NCBI GenBank assembly: GCA_043763625.1
Contig: JAYULL010000030.1
Location: 3,953-67,952, forward strand
Length of the DNA: 64,000 nt
Source: Rubrolithibacter sp043763625
Lineage (GTDB): Bacteria; Bacteroidota; Bacteroidia; Sphingobacteriales; Sphingobacteriaceae
Reading direction: 5' to 3'
A model generated the notes under the pieces. That model saw only the letters and a program-made list of their open reading frames with translations, was not told the origin of the DNA and did not search any database. The position numbers and the translations under genes are program-made. Positions 52,631 through 62,389 of the stretch are shown here, piece after piece. How positions within the stretch are numbered: the stretch's first letter is position 1; every line of letters starts with the position of its first letter.

Positions 52631-53617
52631 ATGATAGAACTGTATCCTTTTAGATTTAAGACTATTTTCAAAGAAAAAATATGGGGAGGAGAAAAGATTA
52701 AGACCGTTTTGGGGAAAAACTACGGATCTTATAGAAATTGCGGAGAAGCTTGGGAAATCTCAGGTGTTGCCGGAGACACTTCCGAAATTACTAACGGCAC
52801 TCTTCGCGGAAAGTTACTTACCGACTTGATCTCTGTTTATAGAGATCAAATAGTAGGAAACGCAGTATTTGAAAAATTCGGATGTAAATTTCCGCTTTTG
52901 GTTAAGTTTATTGATGCCAATGATGATCTTTCAATTCAAGTACACCCGGGCGACGAGCTAGCCTTAAAAACGCATAACTCATTGGGCAAAACCGAAATGT
53001 GGTATGTGGTTCAAGCCGACGAAGGCGCTTCTCTAATATCGGGGTTTAATCGCGATATGGATGCCAATACTTATACAAGTCATCTTAACTCCGGCAGTCT
53101 TCCCGAAATTCTTAACCAAGAAACAGCTAAAAAGGGTGACGTCTTTTTTTTGCCGGCAGGAAGAATTCATACTATCGGGAAAGGGCTTTTAATTGCAGAG
53201 ATCCAACAAACATCGGATATTACTTACCGCATTTATGATTATGATCGGGTTGACGATGATGGAAACAAAAGAGAGTTACATACCGAGGATGCTCTAACCG
53301 CGATAAATTTCAATTACTACCCTAATTACAAAACAAAGTATTCCGTCAAAAGAAACGACGTAATCAAGGTTGTAAGCTGTCCATACTTTACCACTAATAT
53401 AATCGACGGAAGTAAAAAATTATCAAGGAATTACGGACGACTGGACTCTTTTGTGATACTGATTTGTGTGGAAGGAGAATTGTATGTTTTGTGGAAACGA
53501 CACCAACCTATTTACTTGAAAATCGGCGAATGCTTGCTTATACCTAATGTAATTAAGGAGATAACAATTCGTCCGATACAAAAATTCAAGCTGCTGGAAA
53601 GCTATATTGAAAATTGA
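52631..53617 (+). CDS. manA: Class I mannose-6-phosphate isomerase
   Basis: Interconverts fructose-6-phosphate and mannose-6-phosphate and so supplies mannose for GDP-mannose. The 328-residue protein has the type I PMI cupin pattern: KEKIWGGEKIKTVLGKNYG, then LSIQVHPGDELALKTH with metal ligands, and FFLPAGRIHTIGKGLLIAE. ManC at 25381 would use mannose-1-phosphate, but a phosphomannomutase is not in the window. It diverges from the EPS operon across a short regulatory region. Confidence 0.9.
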   Translation: MIELYPFRFKTIFKEKIWGGEKIKTVLGKNYGSYRNCGEAWEISGVAGDTSEITNGTLRGKLLTDLISVYRDQIVGNAVFEKFGCKFPLLVKFIDANDDLSIQVHPGDELALKTHNSLGKTEMWYVVQADEGASLISGFNRDMDANTYTSHLNSGSLPEILNQETAKKGDVFFLPAGRIHTIGKGLLIAEIQQTSDITYRIYDYDRVDDDGNKRELHTEDALTAINFNYYPNYKTKYSVKRNDVIKVVSCPYFTTNIIDGSKKLSRNYGRLDSFVILICVEGELYVLWKRHQPIYLKIGECLLIPNVIKEITIRPIQKFKLLESYIEN

Positions 53618-53647
53618 TCTCGGAACGAAAGTTTAGAGGATTAATAT

Positions 53648-54158
53648 CTAATAATTAGGTGGCTCTTCAGATATTTTAAAAAGCTCAGAACTTCTTCCAA
53701 TGCCTAGCACCAACTTATTAATAAGCTTTGTGTTCCCTAATAACGAGGTTTCAAATTCTTTATTTGTGTAGATATGACATCATAAAATCCTGTCGTCTAC
53801 CTTAACAACCAAGTAGCCCCTGGTTGCATCATACTTGCCGGCCAAGACCTTGGATAAGCACCCGATGAGCAGGGTTGAACCAAGATAAGAATATTGAAAT
53901 TGAACCAGCCCCGTAATAAATCGCGTTCCCTCGGGGTCAAAACCTTTTACCTTTGTTAGAACCTGCTGCAGAGATTTCGTACGCTGGTAAAGCGTTGAAT
54001 CCATGCTCTTTTAATACCGGTTTTAGAACAGTATCAATTAAGCCTTTGGCCTTCAAGAATGTGGATGAGTTCGGTTCACCAATCGGAGTAATTATAAAGC
54101 AAGGCTTAAGCCCTTCTACTTCGACTGGAGGCGTTTCAGTGTCCTTTTTCTTTGTCAT
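53648..54158 (-). pseudogene. Degraded gene, N-terminus resembling nucleoside 2-deoxyribosyltransferase-like/TIR-like proteins
   Basis: On the minus strand a frame starts at ATG 54158, directly after the HicB-like gene (2-base gap), and reads CFIITPIGEPNSSTFLKAKG then PVLKEHGFNALPAYEIS before losing the family pattern and stopping at 53937. The other frame then carries protein-like sequence (SLQQVLTKVKGFDPEGTRFI, then SYLGSTLLIGCLSKVLAGKY) to a stop at 53780-53782. After that stop the same frame continues NKEFETSLLGNTKLINKLVL and ends at 53648-53650. I read one or two fused genes with a frameshift and a nonsense codon. The FIITPIG start is common in proteins with a nucleoside-sugar-binding fold, but I cannot name the family. 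Confidence 0.5.
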
Positions 54159-54160
54159 AC

Positions 54161-54556
54161 TTAAGCTTCAATTAATTCTAAACTCTCCAGCTCCTTGGCC
54201 AGCTGCTTAATGCTATCGACAATCTTGTGTAATTGTTTCGGTGACGGAGACTTGTGGCCATTAACGTACTGCGATAATAATGTTTTATTAATGCCGGCGC
54301 GTTTGCCAATCGCGGTGGCATTTAACTCTTGATAAAACTCGAAAAGGTTCGGTAAATCTAACTTAGTAGAAATATCATCCTCACTAAACTCTTTTTCTCC
54401 TTTATGTTCGCTTAAAGTATTTAACGCATCCAAAATATTGCGCTTTAATTCTTCGATAGTTGCGCCGGTTGTTCCGACAGAATACTTTTCGAAATCCTCT
54501 GCATAAGCTGAAAACCCTGTGTTAGTTTTTTCAACCATGAATACTACTTTCTTCAT
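54161..54556 (-). CDS. HicB-like antitoxin/regulator with XRE helix-turn-helix
   Basis: A 131-residue protein with a HicB-type N-terminal fold (MKKVVFMVEKTNTGFSAYAE, SVGTTGATIEELKRNILDAL) and an XRE helix-turn-helix near 80-110 (ATAIGKRAGINKTLLSQYVN followed by GHKSP). The usual HicA mRNA-interferase partner is not adjacent on either side. Instead a degraded gene follows in an operon-like position, with 2 bases between them. It may now be an orphan transcription factor. Start ATG at 54556. Confidence 0.7.
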   Translation of the reverse strand: MKKVVFMVEKTNTGFSAYAEDFEKYSVGTTGATIEELKRNILDALNTLSEHKGEKEFSEDDISTKLDLPNLFEFYQELNATAIGKRAGINKTLLSQYVNGHKSPSPKQLHKIVDSIKQLAKELESLELIEA

Positions 54557-55124
54557 CGTCCGTATTTTGTCTGTTCTATTTAAAACCTTTTTTATTTTTG
54601 GCGACGGTTAGAAATAGCTCTAAAAGTTTGTCTTGCTGTTATTTGTCATCGAAGCAAGATTTATCGATGTGTATGTAAAAGAGATGCCATCAAGGTGGTA
54701 AAGATTTGCCTTTACTCCACGCCGAAGCCGTTCAATTCGAGTATTCTAAAATGCCTATTCATGAAGGTGATTTAAAGGTGATTTAATAGATGAAGCTGTT
54801 CAATAAACAAGTAGACAAACTAAAGACCAAGTTTAAAGCAAAGCTAAACCTTGGTTTGCCAACTTCTTTAGGTCGCTTGGTTTGTAATTCAAAGCGATGA
54901 TAAAGAGGATGGAACTGTTTGGATGAGAATGTTCGAATGTTCAAGGAAACTAAAGACTTTCGTGCCGACGATCCTGAAAGGACGAAGTTCCTTACTGCGG
55001 CCGTTTTTTCAAGAGTACTATATCAATTAGCTTCATCAATTGAGGTAATATAAAAATTAAGATTTAAAGTTAATGATATAGGTGCGCACAGCGAATTGCT
55101 TACAAAAAGCATTTTTCAGACAGG
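54557..55124. other. 568-bp degraded spacer with possible gene fragment
   Basis: No complete gene. A 38-codon frame at 54937-55053 on the plus strand (MFKETKDFRADDPERTKFLT, then AAVFSRVLYQLASSIEVI) has the look of real protein but lacks any partner; a second protein-like piece (EFEYSKMPIHEGD) occurs around 54756. I take these as debris from a lost gene rather than live genes. Confidence 0.35.
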
Positions 55125-56293
55125 TTATTGCGTAATAGATTTTCCGATTTTGCTGAAATGAAAAATCAGGAAGCCAATAGAAACCGGGAAAAGTAACCCC
55201 GAGGCCAGCATAAATGTTTCCGAAAGGGATAGAATATTTAAAACCGGAAAAATAAGTATTGGAGATAAAAACTGCCCCATGAACCAAAATGTAGTAAGCT
55301 TTCCAATTTCCTTCCCTCTGATTTCAGGGGGAACCGTTTTCATTACCCACATGTTAGTATTAGGGATCATCATACCCATACCTAAGCCGGATAACATCAT
55401 TGCTATAACAACTGTTACATAGGTTTGAGATAATGAAAGGCAAACAAATCCTGCAGCCATGATTAAGTATCCCAAAGAAAACACAGAAAGAAAGTTTAAT
55501 CTGCTTCTAATCTTCGAATAAGAAAAAGATGAAACCGCAGAAAATGCTGTACTTGTTGCAATAGCGGCTCCTATTAAAGCATTCTTCTCAACTCCGATGG
55601 CCTTAAGGTGAAAAGGTATTTGTACAGGTATCAGAAAAAAAATAATCCACATAAACATAGTATTGACGAACAACAGCCGGATTATTTGCGGTGCCTTTAT
55701 ATTTTGGTCTGCTTGGTTTCTTTTATTTGCCGGTGTGGGTTCATGAAGAAACATAATACTTAAGGGAAGGATTAGAAGAGAAGATAAGTAAATAAGAAAA
55801 GGATATCGCCAGCTGAAGTCTGCAAGGATACCTCCCAACCCGATAAACAAAATTCCACCCAATGACATGAATGCTATCTGTAAGCCAACAAATTTTTGTC
55901 GTTCTATGCCCTCAAAGTAATCGGCTATGAGTGTAATAACGATAGGCATAGACATGCCCACTGATATGCCGAGCATAGCCCTGGAGATTATAATGTGATA
56001 AATGTTATTCAGGAAGTATCCGCCTGCTCCTGATATAGCATAAAGCACTAAGGATATCCATAAAAGTTTTAATCTACCATAACGGTCAATTAGCCGACCG
56101 GTGACGGGGGAGAATATGGCAATCATTAGAGCCGGAATTGTCAAAACTAATTTAACGAGGAACGCTGCGTTTTCAACATTTGAAAAAACATAGCCATTTG
56201 AGGTAATGCAGGAGAAATGGTAATTATTGACATGATGGTTAGGCTGCTGACAAGAAGGAGCGTAAGCTTCAATTTCCATTTTTTATTTTCCAT
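55125..56293 (-). pseudogene. MFS transporter with N-terminal frameshift at a six-base A/T tract
   Basis: Drug- or sugar-efflux-type major facilitator of about 390 residues. The main frame (from about residue 32 on: NVENAAFLVKLVLTIPALMI, IFSPVTGRLIDRYGRLKLL) is a good MFS with the loop 2-3 motif GRLIDRYGRLKLL, but its first 30 residues are non-family. In another frame an ATG at 56293 gives MENKKWKLKLTLLLVSSLTI then MSIITISPALPQMAMFF, the expected first helix. Adding one T to the six-T run (56183-56188 as A on the plus strand) joins the two frames smoothly. So it is a one-base deletion, a phase-variable state, or a sequencing error. Confidence 0.7.
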
Positions 56294-56500
56294 GAATTTG
56301 CTTTCTATTTAAGGTTCATCTATTTCTTTTGCGGCGACAAGGTTAAGCTATTGGTCTAAGGTAAATGTTCTAACAAACACAACGGCATCTTTCTTGACTA
56401 TTTACTATCCTACTAAATTACTTTTAAGGTTTGATGCTGCTACCTGCTAATGATTACCTTTAGCTAATAAAAACCGGAATAAATTTAAAGTTACTTATCG

Positions 56501-58126
56501 TTGAAAAATATTACCCTCATATTCATCATTCTTTGTTGTTTATTTTATTCGTTTAAAGAACAGAAGCGCTATAAGAGGCCTAATATTGTATTAATCTTGG
56601 CGGATGATTTGGGGTATTCAGATCTTGGATGCTTTGGGAGTGAAATTGCCACCCCAAACATTGATGCGCTGGCAAGAAACGGGCAAATATTTACTAATTT
56701 TTATACCGCAGCTGCTTGCTCCCCTTCCAGGGCCATGTTACTTACCGGAACGGATAATCATATTGCCGGATTCGGAAATATGGCTGAGCAGGTTCCCCAC
56801 TTCCCTGAACAGATTGGCAAACCGGGATACGAAGGATATCTTAATGACCGGGTGGTATCTGTTGCGCAATTGTTAAAAGATACAGGATATCATACTTATT
56901 TGGCGGGAAAATGGCATCTCGGCCTTACGGCTGATCAAAGCCCTTCTTCGAAAGGTTTTGAAAGAACATTTTCCTTACTCGATGCTTGCGCTAATCATTT
57001 CAAACCCGACACCGAGGTAAATCCTTTTTGGGCAGACGGACAGTTTGCAAGCTACCCTGACGGTGCATATTCAAATGATCTGTACACGGATAAACTGATA
57101 GGTTTTATCAGGGAAGATCGCAAAAATAATAAACCCTTTTTTCTTTATGCTGCTTATACATCTCCACATTGGCCTCTACAGGCACCCTTAGAATACATCG
57201 AAAAATATCATGGAGTTTATGACATCGGATATGACAGCCTTAGATTATTTCGCTTTAATTCTTTAAAGAAAAAAGGCATAGTTGCCGCGGATGTAACCTT
57301 GCCGGCACTTCCTGCTGTTAAAGGTAATTTGTATAATATTTCCAATCGCCCTTTGGTACCCTGGAAATCTCTTAATAAAGGTGAGCGACGGATTGAAGCC
57401 CGTAAAATGGAAATTTATTCGGGGATGGTTGATAACATGGATGTTAATATTGGGCGACTTATAAGCTACTTGAAGGAAATAGGGGAATATGACAATACTT
57501 TATTCGTTTTTCTATCAGACAACGGCCCGGATGTTTTTGATTTAAATGAAACACCCGACAGGCTAAACCCCTATCCTTACATGGGTACCTTTAATTCATT
57601 TATTGCATATGGCCCCCAGTGGGCGCATGCCTCCGGTGCTGTCAATAGCCTATATAAAGGATATAGTGCAGAAGGGGGTATTCACAGTCCTATGATTATA
57701 AAAATGCCGTTTCAAAAGGAAGGACGGGGAATTGTAAACGCTTTCAGCACCATTATGGATTTGGCACCGACATTTCTTGACTTGGCCGGTGGTACCCATC
57801 CTTTATTGTATAATGAACGACCAATAGCACCTTACAAAGGTGTTTCATTACTTCCTTTTTTAAATAAGAAAAAAAACTTTGTTCATGATGAAGAGTATGT
57901 TATGGGATGGGAGCTTTTTGGGCGGTGTGCGGTTAGAAAAGGTAAATGGAAAATAACAAAAATGGAACGTCCCTTCGGTAGAGGTGTTTTTCAACTCTTC
58001 GATATCGAAGAGGACCCGACTGAATCAAAGGACTTATCTAAACGATACCCGGAAAAATACAAAGAAATGTTAGCACACTGGAGGGATTACGTGAAAGATA
58101 ACGGAGTGATATTAGTAAACCGATGA
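56501..58126 (+). CDS. Arylsulfatase (formylglycine-dependent sulfatase, family S1)
   Basis: Exported sulfatase of 541 residues that removes sulfate from organic or glycan sulfates. N-terminal hydrophobic signal (about 4-16). The metal site starts with LILADDLGYSDLG (Asp35/Asp36), and the active-site Cys73 sits in CSPSRAMLLTG, the C-x-P-S-R motif converted to formylglycine. KWHLG and LSDNGPD are the other conserved blocks. Its length and inserts are like AtsA-type enzymes. The start TTG at 56501 is the only initiator that yields the signal peptide. It faces the two sulfotransferase-like genes across a 122-base gap. Confidence 0.9.
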   Translation: MKNITLIFIILCCLFYSFKEQKRYKRPNIVLILADDLGYSDLGCFGSEIATPNIDALARNGQIFTNFYTAAACSPSRAMLLTGTDNHIAGFGNMAEQVPHFPEQIGKPGYEGYLNDRVVSVAQLLKDTGYHTYLAGKWHLGLTADQSPSSKGFERTFSLLDACANHFKPDTEVNPFWADGQFASYPDGAYSNDLYTDKLIGFIREDRKNNKPFFLYAAYTSPHWPLQAPLEYIEKYHGVYDIGYDSLRLFRFNSLKKKGIVAADVTLPALPAVKGNLYNISNRPLVPWKSLNKGERRIEARKMEIYSGMVDNMDVNIGRLISYLKEIGEYDNTLFVFLSDNGPDVFDLNETPDRLNPYPYMGTFNSFIAYGPQWAHASGAVNSLYKGYSAEGGIHSPMIIKMPFQKEGRGIVNAFSTIMDLAPTFLDLAGGTHPLLYNERPIAPYKGVSLLPFLNKKKNFVHDEEYVMGWELFGRCAVRKGKWKITKMERPFGRGVFQLFDIEEDPTESKDLSKRYPEKYKEMLAHWRDYVKDNGVILVNR

Positions 58127-58248
58127 TTTGCATGATAAGGACTTTTCATGCTTATAACAATCACCGACATCCTACTTGTTTCTAGTGTAAAATGTCTGTG
58201 ATGTTTTAGCACTTAAACTTTTTCAGCATGGGCTGAGGGCCACCGATG

Positions 58249-59838
58249 TCAATGTTTATTCTCAGGTGGCGGTAAAAAAAATGGTTTCGGTTGTGGAATA
58301 ATTGGCTCCGGCTTTCTATTTACAAATGCAGGATGATTGGCAGGTATGAAAGTAGAGCGAAAGCCCCAATAGGCAAACGGTATGGGAGAAATTGGATCGC
58401 CGTTTAGCTCGCGTATATCACCATGATAAGGATTTAAATATTCCCACACTATTTTACGATCCGGTGTCACTTCAAAAAAACGCCCTTTTGCCCCTTCTAT
58501 TATAAAAGTATTGCCATTAGGCATTCGATGTGCGCCGGATATAAAACTGCTGTAGAATGAAAGTGTATCCGGAGCAATGTAAACCCATACAGGTTTCTCA
58601 GGACCGTACGGGGCATCTTTTTCTATTACATACTTGCCGTTTAGATCTTTACGAGGAGTAAATTCATACACCGCTGAGTAATTTCCTGAATCACTGTTCA
58701 TGACCTTTTCGTCCGGATCTCCCGGAGGATGATTGTTAAAAACAGTTAGGTTGCCTGCTCCGGGCATTCCTTTTTCAACCCATCTCACATCATGCTGCCC
58801 AAACAATTGCCGGCTATGTGATTCACCTCGCTTATAGTTTTGAGGATTTCCCCAGCGATAAAGAAAATCACCGCCTTTCCCGCCCCGGCCACCTTTGTGA
58901 GATGCTGCCTCTTTTATAGAAGTGCTGTGATCAATAATAAAAATTTCACTTAGACTTGGTGAACTGAAAACAATTTGGTCTAACTCCGGATTGTACTTTA
59001 TAGCATTAAAGTGATAAATATCTGCTCCTGCGTTTTCGACAGTGGCATTTCTGTGTGCCATTCCTTTAGCCTTTAAACTGTCTAAAGCTCCCTGCGTCAT
59101 AGCCGGGGGCAATGGGTGTCCCACATTGAAATCTAACAATTCCGGATGATCTTTGGCTCTACCATAATTGGTTTTTTTGGCATCAAAATCTTGGATCAAA
59201 TGATCTCTCAGATGCCACTCCCATACAATCTTGCCACCGCTCTTTCCTTCAGGCACAATTTCCACAATCTTTTCTAACCACGGCCCGGCCTTAGGTATCA
59301 TCTCAGGTTTTCTTCCCATTGAAACAGCTTTGTCATAAGGCATCTTTTCATAGGCTATAGCAAGTATATGTCCGTTAGGCATAACCGTAAAATCATGATG
59401 AACAATGTGGTCCTCATTAGCATATTCAAAATCCCATAACATTTTACCGTCCCAGCTAACTTTTTGTATCCGGCCAAACGGCCCGCAACAACCGAACACC
59501 GGAAAGTCCGGATCATCTGCACCTTGCATGATAGATCCGTCATCCTGCAAATAGGCCTGCATTACACGATAATTTCCTTTCCATTGATGCACTACTTCAC
59601 CCCTTCGGTTAAGTAAATAAACCAATGCGGAATTGGGTACTGCAAACATTACATAACCGTCAGCTAACCCGGCACTATTAATTTTTAAACCGCGTGGAAT
59701 ATAAAGTCCAAACATATTTCGGTCTTTTGGGGCAGGGGGTCTTTTATTAGCAGAATCCTTTGTACTATCGCGAACCTGAGAAAATGATCCTGTTGACATA
59801 CTCACCAAAAGGGAGAGAAGCAGAAGCGTGTTTTTCAT
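58249..59838 (-). CDS. Secreted arylsulfotransferase (ASST)-like protein, copy 1
   Basis: Six-bladed-propeller-type protein of 529 residues, similar to arylsulfate sulfotransferases that move sulfate between phenolic donors and acceptors without PAPS. Signal peptide 1-20 (LLLLSLLVSMSTGSFSQ). Repeats seen: SAGLADGYVMFAVPNSALVY, VHHDFTVMPNGHILAIAY, FYSSFISGAHRMPNGNTFII and ITPDRKIVWEYLN-like blocks; the last carry the HDF/GNT pattern of ASST blades. Catalytic His candidates are in IVHHDF and GAHRMPNG. A Pro-rich C-terminus ends the protein. About 60 % identical to the neighbouring copy 2, so a tandem duplication. True sulfotransferase activity is inferred only. Confidence 0.7.
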   Translation of the reverse strand: MKNTLLLLSLLVSMSTGSFSQVRDSTKDSANKRPPAPKDRNMFGLYIPRGLKINSAGLADGYVMFAVPNSALVYLLNRRGEVVHQWKGNYRVMQAYLQDDGSIMQGADDPDFPVFGCCGPFGRIQKVSWDGKMLWDFEYANEDHIVHHDFTVMPNGHILAIAYEKMPYDKAVSMGRKPEMIPKAGPWLEKIVEIVPEGKSGGKIVWEWHLRDHLIQDFDAKKTNYGRAKDHPELLDFNVGHPLPPAMTQGALDSLKAKGMAHRNATVENAGADIYHFNAIKYNPELDQIVFSSPSLSEIFIIDHSTSIKEAASHKGGRGGKGGDFLYRWGNPQNYKRGESHSRQLFGQHDVRWVEKGMPGAGNLTVFNNHPPGDPDEKVMNSDSGNYSAVYEFTPRKDLNGKYVIEKDAPYGPEKPVWVYIAPDTLSFYSSFISGAHRMPNGNTFIIEGAKGRFFEVTPDRKIVWEYLNPYHGDIRELNGDPISPIPFAYWGFRSTFIPANHPAFVNRKPEPIIPQPKPFFLPPPENKH

Positions 59839-59901
59839 AGTGAATGAATTAATTGTTATATAACTTTTAAGAATTATTCAGGTTGGCATCAGGGATATTT
59901 T

Positions 59902-61488
59902 TCATCTGCCCGCAGGTGGTGGCGGCATCAAAAAAACTTTCGGCTGTGGATTTAAAGGTTCTAATTTCTTATTGGCCAGGCCCAAATGATTTGCCGAAAT
60001 AAATGTAGATCGAAATATAATATAAGTGAGCGGCATTGCCGGGATTGGATCACCGTTTGGTTGGAGTATGTCACCCCGAAAGGGATTTATATATTCCCAA
60101 ACAATCCTGCCCTCTTTGGTAACCTCAAAAAAACGACCCTTGGCTCCTTCATTAATGAAAGTATTGCCATTGCTCATACGATGTGCACCGGAAATAAAAC
60201 CGCTCCAAAAGGATAAAGAATCTGGAGCAACATACGACCAATCAGGTTTTTCGGGTCCGTAGGATTTATCTTTCTGTAGTAAATAATATCCTTTACTATC
60301 TGTAGGCGGGAGAAATTCGTAAACCGCAGAACATTCGGTTTTATCGCTCTTAAAAGGAACATTATTATTAAAAACCATTAAATGACCGGCGCCAGGCATT
60401 CCTTTTTCAATCCAATGAATATGATGTTGGCCAAATAACTTTTGATCGCCGGGTTTTCCGCGTCGGTAATTTTGCGGATTGCCCCAGCGATAAAGAAAAT
60501 CTCCGCCTTTTCCACGTCTTCCACCGGAATGGCCGGCGGCTTGTTTCTTGGTTGTGCTATGATCTATGATAAAAATTTCCCCTAATGCAGGAGAACTAAA
60601 CACTATCTGATCTAAATCTGCATTGTAGTCGATTGCATTGATGTGATATACATCCGAATGCATATTTTCAGGAGTTTGATTTCTCCAAACCATGCCTCCT
60701 CTTGCTCTTTGGGCGTCAAGGCTGTCCTGTGGAGTGATGGATGGCAAAGCATCTGCTTTTATATTGAAATCCAACAATTCAAGGTGCTCTGCCGGCTTGC
60801 CGTAGTTAGCTTTTTTGGAGTCATTATCTTGAATTAAATGGTCCCGCAGATACCATTCCCAAACAATTTTACCTCCACGGTTGCCCTGTGGCTCAATTTC
60901 GACAATCTTACCGGGCCATAATCCGGCTTTTGGGATTGATTGGGGTTTTCTGCCTGCTGCCAGCACTTCTTCCATAGTCATCGCATCCCAAGCAATAGCA
61001 AGAATATGCCCATTGGGCATCACTGCAAAATCATGATGAGCATGAGCTGTATCGTTCGCGTATTCAAAGTCCCATAACATTTTACTGTCCCACGAAATTT
61101 TTTGTATTCTTCCGGCTTCACCGCCACCGGCAAACACAGGAAAATCAGGATCAGTAGCATTTAGAAATATCGAACCGTCATCATTCAGATAAGGTGAACT
61201 TTCAAGACCGCCGTAATTTCCTTTCCACTGATGAACGACCTCACCTTTGCGGTTAATAAGATAAACCAATGCAGAATTAGGAACCCCGAACATTACGTAG
61301 CCGTCAGCAAGTCCGGCAGAGTTAAGGGTTAAACCGCGAGGAATTCCTTGTCCGAACATATTCCTGTCTTTAGGAGGTGCCGGCTTTTTCTTTGAAGTAT
61401 CATTCATATTGCCGGTGACCTGGCAGAATGATGCTATTGATATGCCTGTTAAAAGATGCAAAAGAACTATAATGGCCGTCTTTTTCAT
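59902..61488 (-). CDS. Secreted arylsulfotransferase (ASST)-like protein, copy 2
   Basis: Paralogue of copy 1, 528 residues, with its own signal peptide (IIVLLHLLTGISIASFC, about 4-20). It keeps the same blocks: IPRGLTLNSAGLADGYVMFG, NDTAHAHHDFAVMPNGHI, SFWSGFISGAHRMSNGNTFI and the C-terminal Pro-rich tail. Both copies are leftward, 63 bases apart, and probably co-transcribed. Differences are concentrated in an acidic insert (MVWRNQTPENMHSD versus MAHRNATVENAGAD) and in the loop after the second propeller blade, so substrate ranges may differ. Confidence 0.7.
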   Translation of the reverse strand: MKKTAIIVLLHLLTGISIASFCQVTGNMNDTSKKKPAPPKDRNMFGQGIPRGLTLNSAGLADGYVMFGVPNSALVYLINRKGEVVHQWKGNYGGLESSPYLNDDGSIFLNATDPDFPVFAGGGEAGRIQKISWDSKMLWDFEYANDTAHAHHDFAVMPNGHILAIAWDAMTMEEVLAAGRKPQSIPKAGLWPGKIVEIEPQGNRGGKIVWEWYLRDHLIQDNDSKKANYGKPAEHLELLDFNIKADALPSITPQDSLDAQRARGGMVWRNQTPENMHSDVYHINAIDYNADLDQIVFSSPALGEIFIIDHSTTKKQAAGHSGGRRGKGGDFLYRWGNPQNYRRGKPGDQKLFGQHHIHWIEKGMPGAGHLMVFNNNVPFKSDKTECSAVYEFLPPTDSKGYYLLQKDKSYGPEKPDWSYVAPDSLSFWSGFISGAHRMSNGNTFINEGAKGRFFEVTKEGRIVWEYINPFRGDILQPNGDPIPAMPLTYIIFRSTFISANHLGLANKKLEPLNPQPKVFLMPPPPAGR

Positions 61489-61648
61489 GTTGAGGTTGAG
61501 GTTAACTTATAGATGAAGATATTTCCGAAAATAATCTGAATAGTATAACTAAACTTACTGATATATCTTTAAATTTAAATAATTAATACTGTATAAATAA
61601 AATCGCATTAATAAACACATTGTTTCTAAACTAAAAAGCAACTCAAAA

Positions 61649-62329
61649 ATGTCAATCGAAATTATCGGAGCCGGCTTACCGCGAACCGGCACAAACACTC
61701 TTAAAGAAGCTCTTGAAATTTTGGGTTATAAAAAGACCTATCACATGAAGGAGCTGCTGGTACACCCCGAAAATCTTCACTATTGGCAAATGCTCAAAGA
61801 AACGGGGACAACTAATTGGGATGAACTTTATAAAGGTTACAGAGCTACGGTGGATTTTCCGGCATATCCATGGTATAAGGAGCATATGAAACAGTATCCC
61901 GATGCCAAGGTAATTTTGACGGTGCGACCTTTTGAGAAGTGGCATACCAGCGTGTTTAGCACTATTTGGCAGGCAGGGCCCCAAAATCTCCCCCAAAAAT
62001 TAGCCATGTTATCCAAACTGCTTTTTAACCCAAGATTACGGTCGGTGATTAAGTGCGTAAAACTGGCAAAAGAAATGATTTTTAAAGTTCATTTTCAGGG
62101 AAGATTTGAGGACAAGGGAGAAGCTGAAAAAATATTTAATAAGCATATTGAAGATGTAAAGGCTCATGTACCTGCCGACAAATTACTTGTCTTTGACGTT
62201 AGTGAAGGGTGGGGACCTCTTTGTAAATTTTTAAATGTGACAGAGCCCACTGAGCCAATCCCACATTTAAATAAGAAGGAGAATTTCAAGCAAATGTTGG
62301 GTGAATTAATGAAAGGACGAATGGCATAA
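61649..62329 (+). CDS. PAPS-dependent sulfotransferase (Sulfotransfer_4-like)
   Basis: Cytoplasmic sulfotransferase of 226 residues that would move the sulfuryl group of PAPS to a carbohydrate or other hydroxyl. The 5'-phosphosulfate loop is at the start, GAGLPRTGTNTLKEALEILG, and the 3'-phosphate segment is AKVILTVRPFEKWHTSVFST. No signal peptide or membrane segment, unlike Golgi-type enzymes. The usual catalytic His/Lys could be in the KTYHMKELL block. It lies between ASST-like genes and CysQ/CysC, which make it part of a sulfation module. It diverges from the ASST-like pair across a 160-base space. Confidence 0.8.
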   Translation: MSIEIIGAGLPRTGTNTLKEALEILGYKKTYHMKELLVHPENLHYWQMLKETGTTNWDELYKGYRATVDFPAYPWYKEHMKQYPDAKVILTVRPFEKWHTSVFSTIWQAGPQNLPQKLAMLSKLLFNPRLRSVIKCVKLAKEMIFKVHFQGRFEDKGEAEKIFNKHIEDVKAHVPADKLLVFDVSEGWGPLCKFLNVTEPTEPIPHLNKKENFKQMLGELMKGRMA

Positions 62330-62389
62330 ATTTTACGGCTTTAACTATTTCTCCCATGCATTTTCTATATCATCTCTTTTTTTCCATTT

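Noticed and set aside
54161..54556. HicAB toxin-antitoxin pair
   Set aside because: No HicA-sized dsRBD-like gene lies next to the HicB-like gene on either side.
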